NCBI GenBank assembly: GCA_003254905.1
Contig: QANU01073741.1
Span: 357,454-421,453, forward strand
Source of the DNA: Nissolia schottii
Lineage: Eukaryota; Streptophyta; Magnoliopsida; Fabales; Fabaceae
Reading direction: 5' to 3'
Length of the DNA stretch: 64,000 nt
Shown: piece by piece, positions 27,723 through 36,255 of the stretch
How positions within the stretch are numbered: position 1 is the stretch's first letter
Layout of the letters: every line of letters begins with the position of its first letter
The notes under the pieces: model-generated
The model's input: only the letters and a program-made list of their open reading frames with translations
Database searches by the model: none
What the model was told of the DNA's origin: nothing
Position numbers and translations under genes: made by a program

Positions 27723-28098
27723 TCATCTGCTCCGGCTAGCGGCTGCAGCTAGCTGGATCGCCGATTCACGGCAGAGCTCCGTGAACGCGAGATCGGCGGC
27801 GTCGCCAGTGAAGACGCGATCGCAAAGTCGGCGCTCGCTGGGAAAGAGGATCCTAAGAGCAACATTGGAAGCGTTGATCCACCGCTCGATCTCATCTTCG
27901 AGGTCCTGCCATAGCATCTCCTGAATCTCCAAAATGCCAAGGCTCTGAAACCCTAACTTCGATAAACTCTCCTCCAAGAACTCCCTCTGGTAGCCGCCAT
28001 ACACGCGCGCACTTCTTCCCGAAGCCCACCGCCACCATGCGCTTCGCGATCTCCCGGGGATAGCTAACAGTCACTGCTGACAACACCTCGATTACCAT
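27723..28098 (-). pseudogene. Captured EXO70 (exocyst subunit) fragment
   Basis: About 125 residues of a plant EXO70 are recognisable: REIAKRMVAVGFGKKC, REFLEESLSKLGFQ, WQDLEDEIERWINASNVALR and FPSERRLCDRVF. The first part is in a different frame from the rest, with the shift near 28005. The exocyst-core helices before and after are missing, and the piece ends within the sequence that normally continues to QLLNFAEA. EXO70 proteins tether secretory vesicles. This piece cannot encode a working subunit. Confidence 0.85.
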
Positions 28099-28181
28099 GA
28101 TGTAGCCAGAACTGGTTCCGCCACCGGAATCAGGTCCTCTCTGCCGTCACATTTCCCTCTGTCACCACGTCGCAGCCTGTT

Positions 28182-28271
28182 ACTGCGGCTGCAATCATGG
28201 AGGCTATGGAGGCTGAATTAGATCTACTTGTCTGCATCACTGAAGGCATTCCCTAGCACGATATAGTAAGG
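28182..28271 (+). pseudogene. Captured succinyl-CoA ligase alpha-subunit fragment
   Basis: A plus-strand stretch reads TAAAIMEAMEAELDLLVCIT, then EGIP, an in-frame TAG, then HDIVR. This fits the conserved segment of the alpha subunit of mitochondrial succinyl-CoA ligase, in which AAAIMEA(L)EAELDLVVCITEGIPQHDMVRV is characteristic. The TAG stands where CAG (Gln) is expected. Only about 30 residues remain. Its orientation is opposite to the EXO70 piece in the same element. Confidence 0.78.
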
Positions 28272-28545
28272 TTGGTGAGATTGGTAGCGGCGGCGGCAGT
28301 GGCAGTAGGGATGACGGAGGAGAGGGAGAGGAACAGATAGGGAGGAGAGATGAAGGGGTATTTTGATAATTTTACAAATAAATGTGGATTAGTGTGCAAT
28401 TATTAAAATTTTATAAATTAGGGACAAAATCTAATGAACATTAAAATGTGCAAATTGATTTATAATTTTAAAATTTTATTGTTTAGGACATTAACGGCAC
28501 CATTATATGGTACTAAAAGACAAAATACCATCCAAAACCATCACC

Positions 28546-28672
28546 AATCAAGAAGTCAAAATGTTGGAGAGACAAATTTAATTGCAATGCCACACAATCA
28601 AACTCACAAATAAGAGTCTGGCATCTAGACTTCCAAGCGAAAGCAAGGCCAATTTTAATTGCAAAAGAGTTC
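28546..28672 (-). pseudogene. LINE-type RNase H relic, distal piece
   Basis: Read on the minus strand this gives SFAIKIGLAFAWKSRCQTLI followed by CEFDCVALQLNL. It fits the second part of the RNase H domain of plant non-LTR retrotransposons and related host copies, pattern AELxAIxxGLxxAWxxGxxxLxxExDS. It is cut on its upstream side by the 7.45-kb Mutator-like element. The matching first half is found beyond the other end of that element. Confidence 0.65.
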
Positions 28673-29327
28673 GAGTTTTTTACTCTTTTATCCTCAATAG
28701 AGGGACTAATAATCAAAATACCCCCGTTTTAAAACATATTACTTAACTATCACCGTTTGAACTGACGTGGACTCCGCGGACCGCGTGGACGGCCACGTCA
28801 GATTCGCCAACGCGGTAGGCGAATCTGGGTTAAATTCGCCAACGTTGTAGGCAGATTCTTTGTAAATAAAAAATGCACATTTACACTAAATTCGCTAATA
28901 GGGTAGGCGAATTCAACATGAATTTGCCAACCGTGTTGGCGAATTCCTACCCCCGTAGCCTATATGTTTATCTTTCCCTTCACATTCCACATCACTCCTC
29001 TCATTTTGCTAAATTTCACTTATCTCTCTAAAAATTTTATCTCTCTAGAATTCCAAAGCTCCTGCTCTTGCATCCTTGCTGACCACCTGTCCTGGCCGCC
29101 CTCAACTCTGATTTGTACATCAGTCCTGTAAGTTTTAATTTACAAAACATTATTAGTTCTATTAGTTCAATTAATAATTTTTTGAAATTGAGTATGTAAA
29201 TGTCTACTTGATTAGTTTGCTGAGAAATTTATATTAGATTATAACATAAAGTTGTTTGTACATTGTATGTTATTTGTGTTAATGACAATTTATGATATAT
29301 CAGTGCATAGTGTAATATAATTTGTAT

Positions 29328-29400
29328 GTTGTTGTTGTTGTTGTTGTTGTTGTATAGACTGTTGTTGTTGTGTGTATAAGTTGTTGTTGTTGTTGTTGTG
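29328..29400 (+). repeat. Compound (GTT)n microsatellite
   Basis: Several runs of GTT/TGT are interrupted by TGTATAGAC and TGTGTATAAG. The same but shorter runs occur in the right arm as CAA repeats near 35340-35415, so the repeat predates duplication of the arms. Confidence 0.9.
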
Positions 29401-29487
29401 GTATGTATAGATTGTTGCTGTACTATGTTGTATAGATTTAGGGAATAGATAAATTCTTGTTATCAAATAGATTGTATGTATGGATTG

Positions 29488-29795
29488 TAGGGCTGTCAAA
29501 ATGAGCCCGGCCCGTTTACCCGGTTAAATGGACGAACTTTACATGTAAAAAATAGGCCCGCGCAAAATTTTAAAAAATTGGACAGGCCCGTTTAGGCCCG
29601 CGAGCGGACCCGTGATTTTTTTTAAAAAATTTAAATACTTTTGTATGAATTTTTTGAATTTTTTTAAAAAAAATAAACGGGTTAGCGGGCAGCCCGTTTA
29701 GGCCCGCGGACCAACCATAAACGAGCCAGACCCTAAATATAGGCATATTTTTTGCGGGCCATAAACGGGTGGGCCCGGCCCATTTGACAACTATA
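29488..29795. mobile_element. hAT-type MITE nested in the left MULE arm
   Basis: This 308-bp unit begins TAGGGCTGTCAAAATGAGCC and ends, in reverse complement, TATAGTTGTCAAATGGGCC. It is flanked on both sides by the 8-bp duplication ATGGATTG (29480-29487 and 29796-29803). Eight-base duplications and TAGGG-nTGTCAA ends are diagnostic of the hAT superfamily. The interior is rich in GGCCCG/CGGGCC blocks. It is absent from the corresponding place in the right arm, so it inserted after the arms had formed. Confidence 0.88.
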
Positions 29796-29828
29796 ATGGA
29801 TTGTTGACATATAATGTGTTGTAAACCC

Positions 29829-30408
29829 TAAACTCTAATACATCCTAGACCCAAAAACCTAACACCCAAACCCCTAACCCTAACAAAACTCTAAACCATA
29901 ACCCTAAATCCTAAACCCAAACAAAAACCAAATACCCATAACCCTAAACCCAAAATGCAAAACCAAAACCCTAAACCCTAAGCAAAAAACTATAAACCGT
30001 AAACCCTAGCCCTAAACCCTAAATCCTAAAACCTTAGCCCAAAACCCTAAACCTTAAACCCTAACCCAAAACCCTAAATCCAAAATCCAAAATCCAAAAT
30101 CCAATACCCTAAACCCAACACCTAAAACCCTAACTCAAAAACCCAAAAACTTAACCCTAACCCCTAAACCCTAAACCATAAACCCCAACACATAAACCGA
30201 ACATCCAACACTGAAAACCTAACCCTAAACCATAAACCCTAAATCCTAAACCCAACACCCAATACCCAAACCCTAACGCTAAACCCAATACCTAAAACCC
30301 TAACCATAAACCCAAAACCCAAAACCCTAGTACATCCTAAATCGTAAAGCCTAAACTATAGACTCTGACACCCTAAACCCAAAATCCAAAACCCTAAACC
30401 CTAACATA
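29829..30408 (+). repeat. Degenerate telomere-like array (CCCTAAA/CCCAAAA variants)
   Basis: About 580 bp consist almost wholly of variants of the plant telomere unit CCCTAAA: CCCTAAA, CCCTAAC, CCCAAAA, CCATAAA and similar. There is no long perfect run. It begins just where homology between the two MULE arms stops (after TTGTTGTAAAC) and ends before the plus-strand PMD copy. Confidence 0.9.
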
Positions 30409-30481
30409 CTTGATCTGGGCTAGTCATGTTACTTTATAATGATTATTCATTAATATATTTGTGTATTTGTGGTATATTACA

Positions 30482-31150
30482 GCGTATAGGATGGCGCATC
30501 ACATCACACCAGGTCCAGAGGACGCATCTGTTCTTAAGCTACAGCCATGTCACGTGTCCCAGCATATTTGGAGCGGGGCTCATGATAGGGTTTTACGAGT
30601 TAGGAGAGTGCATGTGGCGAGGCACGAGGAGAAACACAGAGACCCCCCAGAGTGCATCATTCCATATCTAGCAATAGTGGGGTTTAACGAGGTGGTTAAC
30701 ATGGGTTATTGAGCCGTCGAACACGCATTGATCACCGCGCTGGTGGAGAGGTGGCGTCCCAAGACTCACACGTTCCACATGCCTGTTGGGGAGTGCACAC
30801 CGACGTTGGAGGACGTCGGCATTATTTCTGGTCTCCTTGTTGAGGGACATGCTGTCATCGGCTAGACGCATCATCCAGGCTTGGTAGATCATTGTGAGGA
30901 GCTGTTGGGTGCGCCCCCACCACTAGGGAGTGGGTACCATGCATCGCGCATTTGTTTATCATGGTTGTCCGAGCTGCTTACCCATGTTCCTGAGGACGAT
31001 GTCTACCCTATCTTGGTCCAGCAGTATGCACGAGCATACTTGCTTTACTTCATTGGAGGCACGTTGTTTCCAGACCATTCTGGGTTATGGGTACATTCTA
31101 TGTACCTCCCACTGCTAGCAGACTTGGAGCAGAGGGAACATACAGCTGGG
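30482..31150 (+). pseudogene. Plant mobile domain (PMD) copy A, truncated
   Basis: The plus strand gives PMD phrases: HHITPGPEDASVLKLQPCHV (in one frame), ALVERWRPKTHTFHMPVGEC, LEDVGIISGLLVEGHAV, LSWLSELLTHVPEDD and YARAYLLYFIGGTLFPDHSG. Frames shift and stops occur, for example after VNMGY near 30710 and the TAG near 30863. The copy ends near LLADLEQREHTAG, about 31150, where it meets copy B tail to tail. PMD proteins occur as host genes (the Arabidopsis MAIN/MAIL family, needed for genome stability and silencing) and as cargo of transposons. Confidence 0.85.
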
Positions 31151-32375
31151 GATCTAGGGAGTAGATCTAGGGTTTCTGTGGTGTAGGGCTCCCAAACAAC
31201 CTGAAAATAAATTCAACAAGTTAGTCTGAACAAGACAATCCAATGCATTGTTGAATAATATATATGAACAAAGCATGTAATTACCTCATTTTTTCTCAAG
31301 TTATCAAAGTAATGACGATAGTGATGAAGGACAAGAAGCGACGAATCCCCCAGAACTTTATGAGCGTGCCACCTAATCCAAATTTAAATACAAAACACAC
31401 ATTAGTTAATCATATAATACACATTAAAATAGGGAAGCTAAAAGAATAAACAAACAAATAAATAACACTTACTTGAATCCCAACGGGCGAAAAGGTGCAC
31501 GATCAGCCTCATAGCGCATCCAGATCGCTTCCTCATCGTGGTCAGCTATGGCAGGGGCAAGGCGAGGAAATCGATGCCACGCCCAGTACTAGAGGATGGT
31601 GCAGCACCCTCGAATGTCGTGCGCATCGTAATTAGTCGCCTTACACAACTCCCTATACATAAACGCCCCAGCTATATGTCCCGGTCTGGTCCAAGTCCTC
31701 TAGCAATGGGAGGTACATAGAGTGGACCCATGACCCTAAATGGTCAGGGAACAATATACCTCCGATGAAGTGAAGCATGTATGCTCGTGCATACGGCTGG
31801 ACAACCATTGGATTGGCATCGTCATCAGGCACATGGGAAAGTAGGTCAGATAACCATGACAGGCGGATGCGTGAGCCCGAGTACCTAATATGCTCTGGGG
31901 GGCGGGCACCAAGCAGCTCCTCACAGTGATCCCCCAATTGTGAATCCTGGGAATGACCAGTGACAGCATGGCCCTCAATAGGGAGACCGGATATGACGCC
32001 GACGTCCTCCAACGACATTGTGCACTCCCCCACTGGAATGTGAAAGGTGTGGGTCTCAGGGCGCCATCTCTCCACCAGTGCGGTGATCAAGTGGTGATCG
32101 ATTGGGCAGTAACCCATGTGAACAACACCTAGAAACCCTGCCTACTCTAGGTGAGAAACTATGCACTGTGGGGGATCCCTATGCTTTTCTTCATGCTTTG
32201 TCACGTGCACCCTCTTAACATGCAAAATCCTATCATCAGCCCTACTCCAAATATGCTCGGACACATGATAGGTCTGTAGCTCAAGCACAGATCCGTCCTG
32301 TGGACCAGGGTGCATAACATGTGCCATAGTATGTCCTGCGAAACAGTTCAACATGATCAACACAGATATAAACAC
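31150..32375 (-). pseudogene. Plant mobile domain (PMD) copy B, nearly complete but interrupted
   Basis: Read on the minus strand in order: MAHVMHPGPQDGSVLELQTY, HLITALVERWRPETHTFHIP, a long PMD core to LLEDLDQTGTYSWG, YRELCKATNYDAHDIRGC, WMRYEADRAPFRPLGFK with a donor near 31470, then WHAHKVLGDSSLLVLHHYRH (about 31370-31300), and a last exon VVWEPYTTETLDLLP after an acceptor at 31201. Stops (for example after CIVSHLE at 32142 and VYV at 31653) break it. It is roughly three-quarters identical to copy A. The C-terminus is lost at the junction with copy A. Confidence 0.82.
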
Positions 32376-32412
32376 AATCTATCTCCTTAATCGAACAAAA
32401 AAGTGTAATAAA

Positions 32413-32551
32413 CACAACTTGTAAATGTTCATCAATGAAAACAATAACGTAACAAACAAATTAACAGCTTATACAAACAATGACCATTGTGGCTTTACAA
32501 CAACTTATAAATGTTCATCAATAACAACAATAATGTAACAAACAAATTAAC
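32413..32551. repeat. Two-copy direct repeat (period 87) at the transposase 3' end
   Basis: About 52 bp (ACAACTTGTAAATGTTCATC and on) at 32413-32465 recurs at 32500-32551 with a few mismatches. A partial copy of the end of the zinc-knuckle region lies between them. It is a local tandem duplication covering the transposase stop codon. Confidence 0.75.
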
Positions 32552-35250
32552 TTGATGGTCCACCACCATCATCATTCACCGCAACTTTACAACGACGACT
32601 ATTGTGGCCAGTTCCTCTGCACCGTGAGCAGTGTTGGGATGACCCCTGTTCAACCAAATCCATCTCATTTCAAATTTTACTAGCCTTAGGTCGTTCCTTT
32701 TCTATGGGCAATCTAGGGTCAGGAACCAATGTCAGATTAGGGGCTGGTGGCCACTATGGTTCATCCTTGATTGGCTCCCACGGAGCCTCATATGCTCGAA
32801 GAACACTGTCAGTTTTGTACACAGGATGCACATACTGGTGGGGATCAATCGCCTTGGAAGAACATGCTGTCAATGCATGGAAGCAAGGAAAGTGCAACGC
32901 TTAGAACATCCCACAGTCACACCAACCCTCGGTCAGGCTTACAGTATATTTTTTTTCCAATTTCTTGTGTTTGAGGGTTGAATGCCTCTTCAACAAGAAA
33001 CTTAGCTGCTCGCCTATTGACTAAGGTGACGTGGTGGGAGCTTGCCTTGTCGATGGTTGGACCCCAAATTGCATAAAAAGCATCAGTGTATTGTTGATTG
33101 TCAACATAAAGCTTCTTCTCAGCCTCAGCCCTTCTCTTGACAAAGTATTCTACCAATTTGAAATAAGTCATTTGAACCATTGTTGTTATGGGTAGACGTC
33201 TGGCCCCCTTTAAGACTTCGTTGATGCACTCTGACAGATTGGTTGTCATATGACCAAACCTCCGGCCGCCATCGTCATATGCTAAACTTCACTTTTCTTT
33301 GGGAATCCGATTAATACAGTTAGCAATTTCCTCTGATTCAGTGAAGTTTTCCAACTTCGCATCAAATTTGGGCCGACAAGGTTCACGCCCTCCAAAAATT
33401 ACACCAATGTTATTACCTTTGTGATTCATTAATTTAGGGAAAGACAAAATGAAAGAAACAAGGTTATTACCTATGCGCTTCAGAGAGTTCTTTAGGGACA
33501 CCTTGTAAAACTTGCTGTTGAAATTACTGGCAATGTGACGTAGACAGTACACGTGATACCCATGTGGTGGTTGCCATCTTAGGTGCACATTATCTACTGT
33601 TGTTATGATGCCCTTGTACCGATCAGATATGAGGCATATCCCCTGCTGTTGTGTGACATGTTGATGCAGACAAGCTAAAAACCAACTCCATGCCTCTTTT
33701 GTTTCACCGTCTACAATAGCAAATGCAAAGGGCAACGGCCTTCAGTTTCCGTCTTGCGTGGTTGCAATTAACAGTTCTTGCTTATATTTTCCATACAAAT
33801 GAGTCCCATCAACTTGGATAAATGGCTTGCAAAACTGAAATCCAAGCACACATGGTTTGAAAGCCCAAAACAAATGAACAAACTGGCGCTTAGTGGAACC
33901 AACACGGTTGTGCACTACATGGTCATCGGTTTCCAACAATACCACAGTTTCTGGCATAAAATGTTTCATGGCCTCTAACCATTTAGGCAACCTCTCGTAT
34001 GATTCTTACTAACCACCAAATATCTCAGTGTATGCTCGTTGTTTCGCCAACCAAGCCTTCCGATAGGACAAATTGTAACCAAATATATTCTTGATCCTCT
34101 CAAGTATCATGCATATCTCAACATTAGGCCTTGTTCTAACCATGCCCTATATATACTTATGGACCAACACAGGCCTCAGCTTCTTATGATCTTGTGTCAT
34201 ACCAATGTTTATACAGGTATGCGGCCCACTATACTGAGAGATCTTCTACTAATTACATCTCTTACTGTTAATTGCCCTGACCTTCCAATTGCAAGAAGTC
34301 CCAAATTGAGAACACTTAGCGGTCAGTCTCTGTGTATCAGAGTGATCAATCTTATAATCTCGATGTCTTTTGATAGAATAGTGATCTAAAGCTGATTTGA
34401 CAGCATCCTTTATTGGAAATTGCAATCCAACAAACAATTCTCCTTGTCAATTCCATGCATCATACTCAGCAGGGCCGAAGCTATCAGACGGCGCAGTAAA
34501 AGCTTCCCAATTAATCTCTGAAAACTGAGGACAAGGAGGCCTAAACACATTTTCAAGACTAACACTAGTTGCATGAACATTGCTAGCGTACATACCAATT
34601 GGACGGTCAGGAGTAGGAAACTAGTGAACCGGCGAAACTTGATGCACATCAACATATGCATCAATCTCATCTTTCGAACCCATACTTATAGCATCATCAT
34701 GATCATCTATAGCAGCAGGTAACAACTCTTCATCCTCACTTGTGTCAGACAACACTTCTCTCATATTCGGTGAAGTTGTAAGTGGGGAATGAAAGGTGGC
34801 AGGGTTTTGGGATGGGATCACTTCTTCAAACATGGGCGCAGAACACCTCATTGACGGTTGCGTCTATATAGGATTTGAAGGACCACTCTCAATATGCACA
34901 TGACTAATTTCTCCTTCCCTTGTTTCTACTTTGACAAAAAGATCCATAAACTCATCTGGACCAGATTCAAACACATCTATCATGCAGTCAATGTCATCAT
35001 CATCAACCATGTCACAACCATAATATTTCGCCTCCGCACCCGACCCTTGCATTAGCCGATAAACCATTCTTGATACAACTTGATTATGTTCCAGCCTTAA
35101 TTTTAAACATATTTTCCTCTTCAAATCTTCTATACGGATGCTTCTCTTAATCATCACAGACTTTGGCATAGGCCCATCATACATTAACCCATGTGGACCT
35201 TCGTACATTCTCCCATTGGAATGAACAAACACAACAAGAGGTTTTCTCAT
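32547..35250 (-). pseudogene. Broken MuDR-type transposase gene of the MULE
   Basis: Minus-strand modules appear in the expected order. A PB1-like N-terminus starts at ATG 35250 (MRKPLVVFVHSNGRMYEGP). An acidic linker follows (34850-34620), then the MuDR DNA-binding module (34437-34249, LQFPIKDAVKSALDHYSIK, CSWKVRA-like). The MULE transposase domain has the first Asp in IQVDGTHLYGKY (33990-33742) and the second in LISDRYKGI (33735-33289). A SWIM finger (WCDCGMF, then ALHFPCFHA, near 32925-32870) and a CCHC knuckle (CSRCRGTGHNSRRC, near 32630-32580) complete it, with a stop at 32547-32549. Frame breaks occur near 34850, 34440, 34240, 33740 and 33270, and TAA at 32901-32903 replaces the usual Gln of the SWIM finger. 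The start lies 12 nt inside the right arm, which would serve as its promoter. Confidence 0.88.
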
Positions 35251-35261
35251 TTTGTAATTCT

Positions 35262-36126
35262 GTTTACAACAAATTACCCATCAAACATACATATAACAGC
35301 AATCTACCTAAACCCTAAATCCATACAACATACAACAGCAACAATCTAGACATACCATAACAACAACAACCTACACATACAACAACAAAAATTTATACGA
35401 CAACAACAACATACAAATTATATTACAGTCTGCACCAATGTATCATCAATTGTGACTAACACAAACAACATACAATATTATATTACTCTATACAATAATC
35501 TACTATAATTGAACTAATCAAGTAATCATTATTAATTGAACTCTGCAATTAATCAATCAAGTAAACATTATTAACTAAACATTATTAGTAATCTACTATA
35601 AATTTCTCAGCAAACTAATCAAGTAAACATTTACATACTCAATTTCAAAAAATTATTAATTGAACTAATAGAACTAATAATGTTTCGTAAATTAAAACTT
35701 ACAGGACTGATGTACAAATCGGAGTTGAGGGCGGCCGGGACAGGTGGTCAGCAAGGATGCAAGAGTAGGAGCTCTGGAATTCTATAGAGATAAAATTTTT
35801 AGAGAGATAAGTGAAATTTAGCAAAATGAGAGGAGTGGTGTGGAATGGGGAGAGAAAGATAAACATATAGGCTACGGGGGTTGGAATTCGCCAACACGGT
35901 TGGCAAATTCATGTTGAATTCGTCTACCGCGTTGGCGAATTTAGTGCAAATGCGCATTTTTTATTTGCAAAGAATTCGCCTACCGCATTGGCGAATCTGA
36001 CGTGGCCGTCCACGCTGTCCGCGGAGTCCACGTCAGCTCAAACGATGGTAGTTAAGTAATATGTTTTGAAATGGGGGTATTTTGGTAATTAGTCCCTCTA
36101 TTGAGGGTAAAAGAGTAAAAAAACTC
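35262..36126 (-). repeat. Right inverted arm of the MULE
   Basis: The inverted counterpart of 28673-29828. It carries the same ATTCGCC...GGCGAAT modules near 35885-36000, the GGAGTCCACGTCAG segment near 36020-36040 and a leader-like block ending CCTgtaagt (near 35695). It is close to the transposase ATG, so it is the likely promoter and 5' leader of that gene. Confidence 0.88.
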
Positions 36127-36134
36127 AAGAGTTC

Positions 36135-36255
36135 TGCCATGCCGACATCCAGAGTAAGAGTAGATGAAGAAAAATCAGGCTGCCACATACCATATGCATC
36201 ATGTAGAAGAAATACTATGATGTCATTGCATTTAGAGATTGTTATGTTCAATCTA
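36135..36255 (-). pseudogene. LINE-type RNase H relic, proximal piece
   Basis: The minus strand reads HDAYGMWQPDFSSSTLTLDV followed by GMAEL. This fits the first strands of a plant LINE RNase H domain (RDxxGxW...., then the AEL that leads the catalytic helix). It is split from its continuation at 28546-28672 by the MULE. When the two pieces are compared end to end across the target site, the reading continues after a one-base shift. Confidence 0.6.

Larger units (their letters stand above)
27430..28545. mobile_element. Pack-MULE-like element with captured gene fragments
   Basis: Two inverted ends of about 210 bp (27430-27640 and 28338-28545) are clearly homologous. Both contain the series GGATGGTATT, TTGTCTTTT, AAAATTATAAAT, ACATTTTAATGTT, ATTTTGTCC and CTTCATCTCTCCTCC in the same order when the right one is reverse-complemented. 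Between them is GC-rich coding-like DNA from at least two unrelated host genes (listed separately) and no transposase. Long inverted ends plus transduplicated gene pieces define Pack-MULEs. A clear 8-11-bp target duplication was not found, so the outer borders may be off by some bases. Confidence 0.75.
28673..29828 (+). repeat. Left inverted arm of the MULE
   Basis: Homologous in inverted orientation to 35262-36126, from the terminal GAGTTTTTT down to TTGTTGTAAAC. It includes short palindromic modules of the type ATTCGCC(N)nGGCGAAT between 28800 and 28950, a GACGTGG/CCACGTC pair near 28763-28800 and (GTT)n runs at 29328-29400. It is interrupted by a hAT MITE at 29488-29795. Confidence 0.88.
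28673..36126. mobile_element. 7.45-kb Mutator-like element (MULE) with plant mobile domain cargo
   Basis: Both ends start GAGTTTTTTTACTCTTTTA when read inward (left end with one T fewer). The inverted arms run 28673-29828 (interrupted by a 308-bp MITE) and 35262-36126 and are near-identical over long stretches. The 8-bp sequence AAGAGTTC lies directly outside both ends (28665-28672 and 36127-36134). Inside are a MuDR-type transposase relic on the minus strand, two plant-mobile-domain copies, a telomere-like array and a nested hAT MITE. The arms also contain a likely 5' leader with a CCTgtaagt donor, which suggests that each arm acts as an inward promoter. The transposase is broken, so the copy is probably non-autonomous now. 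Confidence 0.88.

Noticed and set aside
29328-29400. CRISPR-like repeat array
   Set aside because: It is a trinucleotide microsatellite in a plant genome; there are no spacers of constant size.
29829-30408. True chromosome end or telomere
   Set aside because: Units are heavily degenerate, lie inside a transposon, and are followed by ordinary sequence and genes on both sides.
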